Assembly: GCA_021780585.1 (NCBI GenBank)
Contig: JAJXYM010000048.1
Span: 1 to 9,037 of the forward strand
Origin: Deltaproteobacteria bacterium
GTDB lineage: Bacteria > Desulfobacterota > Binatia > Binatales > Binataceae
DNA length: 9,037 bases
Reading direction: 5' to 3'
Positions 6,218-9,037 of this stretch are shown piece by piece. The first letter of the stretch is position 1. Each line of letters starts with the position of its first letter. Under the pieces are notes generated by a model. That model was not told where the DNA came from, did no database searches, and was given only the letters and a program-made list of their open reading frames with translations. The position numbers and the translations under genes are program-made.

Positions 6218-6245
6218 ATTCTATCGCGCCCGGCACGTCCGTCAA
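6218..6245 (-). promoter_or_regulatory. Sigma70-type promoter for the exported-protein gene
   Basis: Read on the minus strand, TTGACG (6240-6245) and TAGAAT (6218-6223) each match the sigma70 consensus at 5 of 6 positions and are 16 bases apart. Transcription would start near 6211 and give a leader of about 40 bases ending in the AAGGAGG site. It is the most convincing promoter in the window. Confidence 0.65.
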
Positions 6246-6261
6246 AGTTCCCAAATCGTGA

Positions 6262-6402
6262 GCCGGAACGCGCGATTTCAGCCCGATCCTGATAGACCTG
6301 AAGGGCGCGATCGAGCGACTGGACGAAAGCGCGACGCACGTTGCCGAAGTCGTTGCGAGCGAGCGCCTGGACAGGTTGAGTCGCGGGGCGGCGGCGTTGT
6401 AA
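6262..6402 (+). other. Coding-like open frame without a start codon (possible remnant)
   Basis: Between TGA 6259-6261 and TAA 6400-6402 a 46-codon frame reads with natural-looking composition and about 80% G or C in third positions. It contains an amphipathic heptad-like stretch, 'DLKGAIERLDESATHVAEVV' then 'SERLDRL'. No ATG or GTG occurs in it, and the only TTGs fall at its very end, so it cannot be an ordinary intact gene. A GTG at 6258 lies in another frame. It could be the tail of a decayed or frameshifted small coiled-coil protein, a CTG-started small protein, or chance in GC-rich DNA. It overlaps the upstream part of the exported-protein promoter and ends 24 bases before the hydrolase start. 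Confidence 0.3.
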
Positions 6403-6426
6403 AAATCCGCTACGCAAGGAGTTCCG

Positions 6427-7182
6427 ATGCCGCTATTCGATTCGCGGGGCCATCAGATCCATTACGAAGACCACGGCGACGGCGCGGCCGTCCTGATGAT
6501 CCACGGCTTCGGCACGCATGCCCGCGCGCTATGGGGCGAAAGCGGCGTGATCGGCCATCTGGCGCGGCGTTGGCGCGTGATCGCGCCGGACCTGCGCGGT
6601 CACGGCCGCAGCTCGCGGTCCTATTTGCGGGAACATTACGGGATGGCGAATCTGTGCGGCGACCTGATCGGCCTGATGGACCATCTCGGCGTCGCCCGCG
6701 CGCTGATCGTGGGCTATTCGATGGGCAGCCGGATCGCGTTGCAGCTTTTGCTCGACTATCCCGAGCGGTTCCGCGCCGCCGTGCTCGGCGGTTTCGGCGG
6801 CAGCGGCGCGATGGCGGCGGGCGGGCAGCGCGAACGGGTGGCGGCCGCGCTCGCGGCCGACGACCCGGCGACGATCGAGGACGATTTGGCGCGGCGTTTC
6901 CGGCGCGGAATCGAGGCGATGGGCGGCGATCTGAAGGCGCTCGCGGCCTGTATCGGCGCCGAAGAGAATATCCCCGACCTGGCGAAATTGCCGCGAATCG
7001 AGGCGCCGGTGATGTTCCTGAGCGGCACGCGCGATCGTATCGTCGGCGACCCGTCCACGATGGTTCCGCATTTTTCGGTCGCGCGGGTCGCCCGGATCGA
7101 AGGCGGCGACCATGTCGGCGCGCCGGCGGATCCGGCGTTCCATCGGGCGATCGCGGAATTTTTCGAATCCGTGCCGGACTAG
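6427..7182 (+). CDS. Alpha/beta hydrolase family protein
   Basis: The 251-residue product is a full-length single-domain alpha/beta hydrolase. The oxyanion-hole motif MIHGFG is at 24-29, and 'DLRGHGRSS' at 55-63 is typical of esterase, epoxide-hydrolase and haloperoxidase-like branches. The nucleophile elbow GYSMGS gives Ser98, the acid is probably Asp203 in 'GTRDRIV', and His229 in 'GGDHV' completes the triad. The nucleophile is Ser, which argues against dehalogenase or epoxide hydrolase activity (Asp nucleophile). No signal peptide is visible, so it should be cytosolic. AAGGAG (6416-6421) sits 5 bases before ATG 6427. The substrate cannot be deduced. It stands alone: divergent from the exported-protein gene and ending only 35 bases before the convergent gspN stop, with no clear terminator between. 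Confidence 0.9.
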   Translation: MPLFDSRGHQIHYEDHGDGAAVLMIHGFGTHARALWGESGVIGHLARRWRVIAPDLRGHGRSSRSYLREHYGMANLCGDLIGLMDHLGVARALIVGYSMGSRIALQLLLDYPERFRAAVLGGFGGSGAMAAGGQRERVAAALAADDPATIEDDLARRFRRGIEAMGGDLKALAACIGAEENIPDLAKLPRIEAPVMFLSGTRDRIVGDPSTMVPHFSVARVARIEGGDHVGAPADPAFHRAIAEFFESVPD

Positions 7183-7217
7183 CGCGGGGAATCGCGGACG
7201 CGGACGCGGCGCGCGGC

Positions 7218-8087
7218 TCAGTTGAAGGTCGGAGCGGCCAGCGTGCCGCCGATCGTGTAGGGCGCGCCGGCGTCCGGCGGATGCGGCAGCAGGTGCAGGA
7301 AGAAGCCGAAATGGTCGCGTCCGCTCCGGGTCGGAGCGAGATTGAGCGTCACGTCGATCGGGCTTTCCTCCGGCGTCGGACCGATCTGAATCGTGCCCGC
7401 GGCCTTGAGGCTCAGATCGGCGCCGTGCGTTTCGACGTCGTCGAGCGTGACCACGCCGCCCCGCAACTCGATCGCTCCGGTCAGCTTTCCGATCCGCATC
7501 GGCGCCATCCCGCTCGCGATCGAGACCGTCAGCTCCTTGCCGGCCAGCGTGGCGCCGCCGTGCGCGTCGGGCAGCGCCGCGCCGACCAGCGTCGCGCTGC
7601 CGGCGGCCGAGAGACGCCCGCCGAGCTCGGCGCCGTAGAGCGGAATTCCACGGACCATCGCGAGCTCGATTGAGGCGGCGTCGAAACCGAGATCGGTGGC
7701 TCCGGCGTAACGCCGGATGGTCAGATCAATGACGCCGTCGAAGAGTCGCGCACGCATCCGGATTCCCGGCCGGCCGAGCAGCAGCGAGGCGAGGGTCGGC
7801 GTCAGCACCACGGAGGGACTGGTCAGCATCGTGCGCTCGGCGCCGCCGGCCGTCGACAGCAGCGTCACGTCGTCGAGGCGCGCGCCGAAGGGCGGACTCA
7901 GGCGCTGATTGGCGTAGCGAAGCCGGATCTGACAGGGCGCGAGCAATGACGACAGCGTGTCGCCGTAGGGAAAGGTCGCGATCAGGAAGCTCAGGAAGAC
8001 GGCCGCGCCGGCCAGCGCGTAAAGCGCGATGATTCGGCCGCGCCATGCCCGCGAAGCTCCACCGGCCGTCGGCGCGGCGTCGGTCAT
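7218..8087 (-). CDS. gspN: Type II secretion system protein GspN (deltaproteobacterial/Leptospira type)
   Basis: The 289-residue product has a short cytoplasmic N-terminus, one membrane anchor (about 18-38) and a large periplasmic part made of alternating beta-strand segments. Features such as 'PPFGARLDDVTL', 'SPSVVLTPTLASLLLG', 'RLFDGVIDLTI' and a final 'YTIGGTLAAPTF' fit the GspN family as found at the end of T2SS operons in deltaproteobacteria and Leptospira; the fold resembles AsmA-like proteins. GspN is an accessory inner-membrane component whose exact role is poorly known. Its ATG overlaps the gspM stop by 4 bases (8084-8087), which indicates translational coupling, and order L-M-N supports the call strongly. 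It is the last gene of the cluster, and no T-run terminator is visible in the 35 bases before the convergent hydrolase gene. Confidence 0.8.
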   Translation of the reverse strand: MTDAAPTAGGASRAWRGRIIALYALAGAAVFLSFLIATFPYGDTLSSLLAPCQIRLRYANQRLSPPFGARLDDVTLLSTAGGAERTMLTSPSVVLTPTLASLLLGRPGIRMRARLFDGVIDLTIRRYAGATDLGFDAASIELAMVRGIPLYGAELGGRLSAAGSATLVGAALPDAHGGATLAGKELTVSIASGMAPMRIGKLTGAIELRGGVVTLDDVETHGADLSLKAAGTIQIGPTPEESPIDVTLNLAPTRSGRDHFGFFLHLLPHPPDAGAPYTIGGTLAAPTFN

Positions 8088-8779
8088 CCTTCGCGTCCCA
8101 GCGCCGCGCAGGTCATGTCGACGTCGTACGCGCGGGAACCGGGCGACGTCGCCCGGATATGGAAGCTCGAAACCGTGACCGGCGTCGGCAGCGTCTGCAC
8201 CGAATAGAGCGCGTTGACCACCTGCGCGAGACTCAGTCCCGAGAGCTTGAGATCGACCACGTGCTGATGGAAGCCGCCGTTGAGGGCGCGTTCGGAGGGG
8301 GTGATCGAGGAGATCTTTTCGTGGCCGATACTCCTGGTGAGGGCCTGTTCGATCACCGAGAAGAGCGAAAAATCCTTGCCCGGGACGGTGCGCTTTTCCG
8401 TCACCGCAAGGTCGGCCTTGAGCCGCGCGTAACTGCGCATCAGGCCGCGCACCTCGGTCAACTCATTGCGGCGGGCGGCGATCCGGTCGCCCATATCGCC
8501 GCCGAGGCCGGAAATCGGGACGTAGACGAAATCCCACAGCACCAGTGCGGCGAGCACGGCGCCGAACACGCGCAGCAGAAGTTTTTCGCGCGGCTCGCGC
8601 TTGTCGAACCATCCGCGGAACGCGGCGACGGCGGGCGCGGCGAGCTGGCGCAGGCGCGCCCATAGAGCGGCGATCAAAGCGCCGGCCCGGCGGACCGGCG
8701 GCAGCGCCGCGATCGCGCGCAACAGCCGTCCCAGGAGGTTGGCAAACCACTCGCCAATTCGTCCGATTCGTCCGGTCAT
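8084..8779 (-). CDS. gspM: Type II secretion system protein GspM
   Basis: GspM is a bitopic inner-membrane protein that binds GspL and helps build the T2SS assembly platform. The 231-residue product has the typical 'W...REPREKLLLR' lead-in (about 57-70), a single membrane helix (about 70-89), a coiled-coil-like segment (about 97-128) and a C-terminal ferredoxin-like region whose 'LSLAQVVNALYSVQTLPTPVTV' (182-203) matches the family pattern. Unusually, about 68 residues precede the membrane helix instead of the short cytoplasmic tail usual for GspM; they are basic, Ala- and Leu-rich and amphipathic. ATG 8779 lies 3 bases after the gspL stop, with no Shine-Dalgarno of its own, so reinitiation after gspL is likely. 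I see no better internal start before the helix. Neighbour order and the 4-base overlap with gspN support the call. Confidence 0.85.
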   Translation of the reverse strand: MTGRIGRIGEWFANLLGRLLRAIAALPPVRRAGALIAALWARLRQLAAPAVAAFRGWFDKREPREKLLLRVFGAVLAALVLWDFVYVPISGLGGDMGDRIAARRNELTEVRGLMRSYARLKADLAVTEKRTVPGKDFSLFSVIEQALTRSIGHEKISSITPSERALNGGFHQHVVDLKLSGLSLAQVVNALYSVQTLPTPVTVSSFHIRATSPGSRAYDVDMTCAALGREG

Positions 8780-8782
8780 GGC

Positions 8783-9037
8783 TCAGTCCGCGTCCAGCGC
8801 GGCGTCGCTTACCTTGAGGTTCATGCGGAACTCGACCTTGCTCGCGTCCGACGACGCGGCGGCGTGATCGACCTGGACTTCGGCGAAGCTGCGCGAGCGT
8901 TCCAGCGCATGCTTGACCTGGTCGACGGTGGCGAAAGAGTCGGCCGTGCCCTGGAGCTTGACGCCGCCCTCGTCGACCGTGAGATCGTCGATTTGCGCGG
9001 GCAGGCCGTGCGGAATCGCACGCGACAGATCAAGCAG
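8783..9037 (-). CDS. gspL: Type II secretion system protein GspL, C-terminal end (5' truncated by window)
   Basis: On the minus strand the frame is open from the window edge (9037) to TGA at 8785-8783, giving the last 84 residues. The pattern 'LLDLSRAIP', 'QIDDLTVDEGGVKLQGTA', 'SFATVDQVKHALERSRSFAEVQV' and a final 'VEFRMNLKV' is the beta-alpha-beta-beta ferredoxin-like periplasmic domain at the C-terminus of GspL/PilN-type proteins. GspL anchors the GspE ATPase to the inner membrane and pairs with GspM. The actin-like cytoplasmic domain and membrane helix lie outside the window, so the call rests on this domain, on the stop, 3-base gap and start junction with gspM, and on the order L-M-N. A GspL fragment is far more likely than PilN because GspM and GspN follow. 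Confidence 0.8.
   Translation of the reverse strand: MLDLSRAIPHGLPAQIDDLTVDEGGVKLQGTADSFATVDQVKHALERSRSFAEVQVDHAAASSDASKVEFRMNLKVSDAALDAD

Noticed and set aside
7191..7210. Short GCGGAC-type tandem units between the hydrolase and gspN
   Set aside because: There are only two or three imperfect 6-base units in very GC-rich DNA; this is not beyond chance.
6258..7673. 471-codon + strand open frame across the alpha/beta hydrolase and the gspN region
   Set aside because: It is Arg- and Gly-rich frame-shadow sequence. It overlaps the hydrolase, with its intact triad, in another frame and runs antisense through gspN.

Overview
This is a GC-rich, gene-dense bacterial chromosomal window with no transposase, integrase, CRISPR array, tRNA or rRNA that I can see. 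The gene set points to a Gram-negative bacterium: an LptB-type lipopolysaccharide-export ATPase, the 3' end of a type II secretion (T2SS) operon, and exported proteins with Sec-type signals. The GspN is of the kind I associate with deltaproteobacteria-like lineages. Together with the high GC this suggests a Desulfobacterota, Myxococcota or Binatota-like organism, but that placement is inference and not proven by this window.

Layout, left to right. Positions 1-369 are the 3' end of a glutathione S-transferase-like gene (+), closed by a clear intrinsic terminator. A relatively AT-rich leader of about 270 bases follows, with an inverted repeat and a weak promoter candidate. It leads into a secreted right-handed beta-helix protein (726-1646, +), closed by a second terminator whose core is almost identical to the first. 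A VanZ-family membrane protein (1829-2287, -) is divergent from zwf, glucose-6-phosphate dehydrogenase (2480-3997, +). The + strand continues with lptB (4160-4945) and clpP (5017-5616), which are 71 bases apart and may be co-transcribed. clpP converges on a small exported protein of unknown family (5683-6171, -), and an 11-bp perfect inverted repeat lies exactly in that convergent gap. The exported protein has the best promoter and ribosome binding site of the window. An alpha/beta hydrolase (6427-7182, +) follows. The right end is the minus-strand T2SS cluster, transcribed gspL (C-terminal part only), gspM, gspN, with a 3-nt gap and a 4-nt stop/start overlap indicating translational coupling.

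Functional picture: oxidative pentose phosphate pathway entry and NADPH supply (zwf), outer-membrane LPS assembly (lptB), protein quality control (clpP), export across the outer membrane (gsp genes), and two exported proteins that could be cell-surface or extracellular products. Apart from the gsp cluster, neighbouring genes do not obviously share a pathway.

I found no convincing undescribed multi-gene system. The items most worth a second look are the pair of near-identical terminators around the beta-helix gene, the exported protein at 5683-6171, the coding-like frame without a start codon at 6262-6402, the unusually long cytoplasmic N-terminus of GspM, and the zwf-lptB-clpP gene order.
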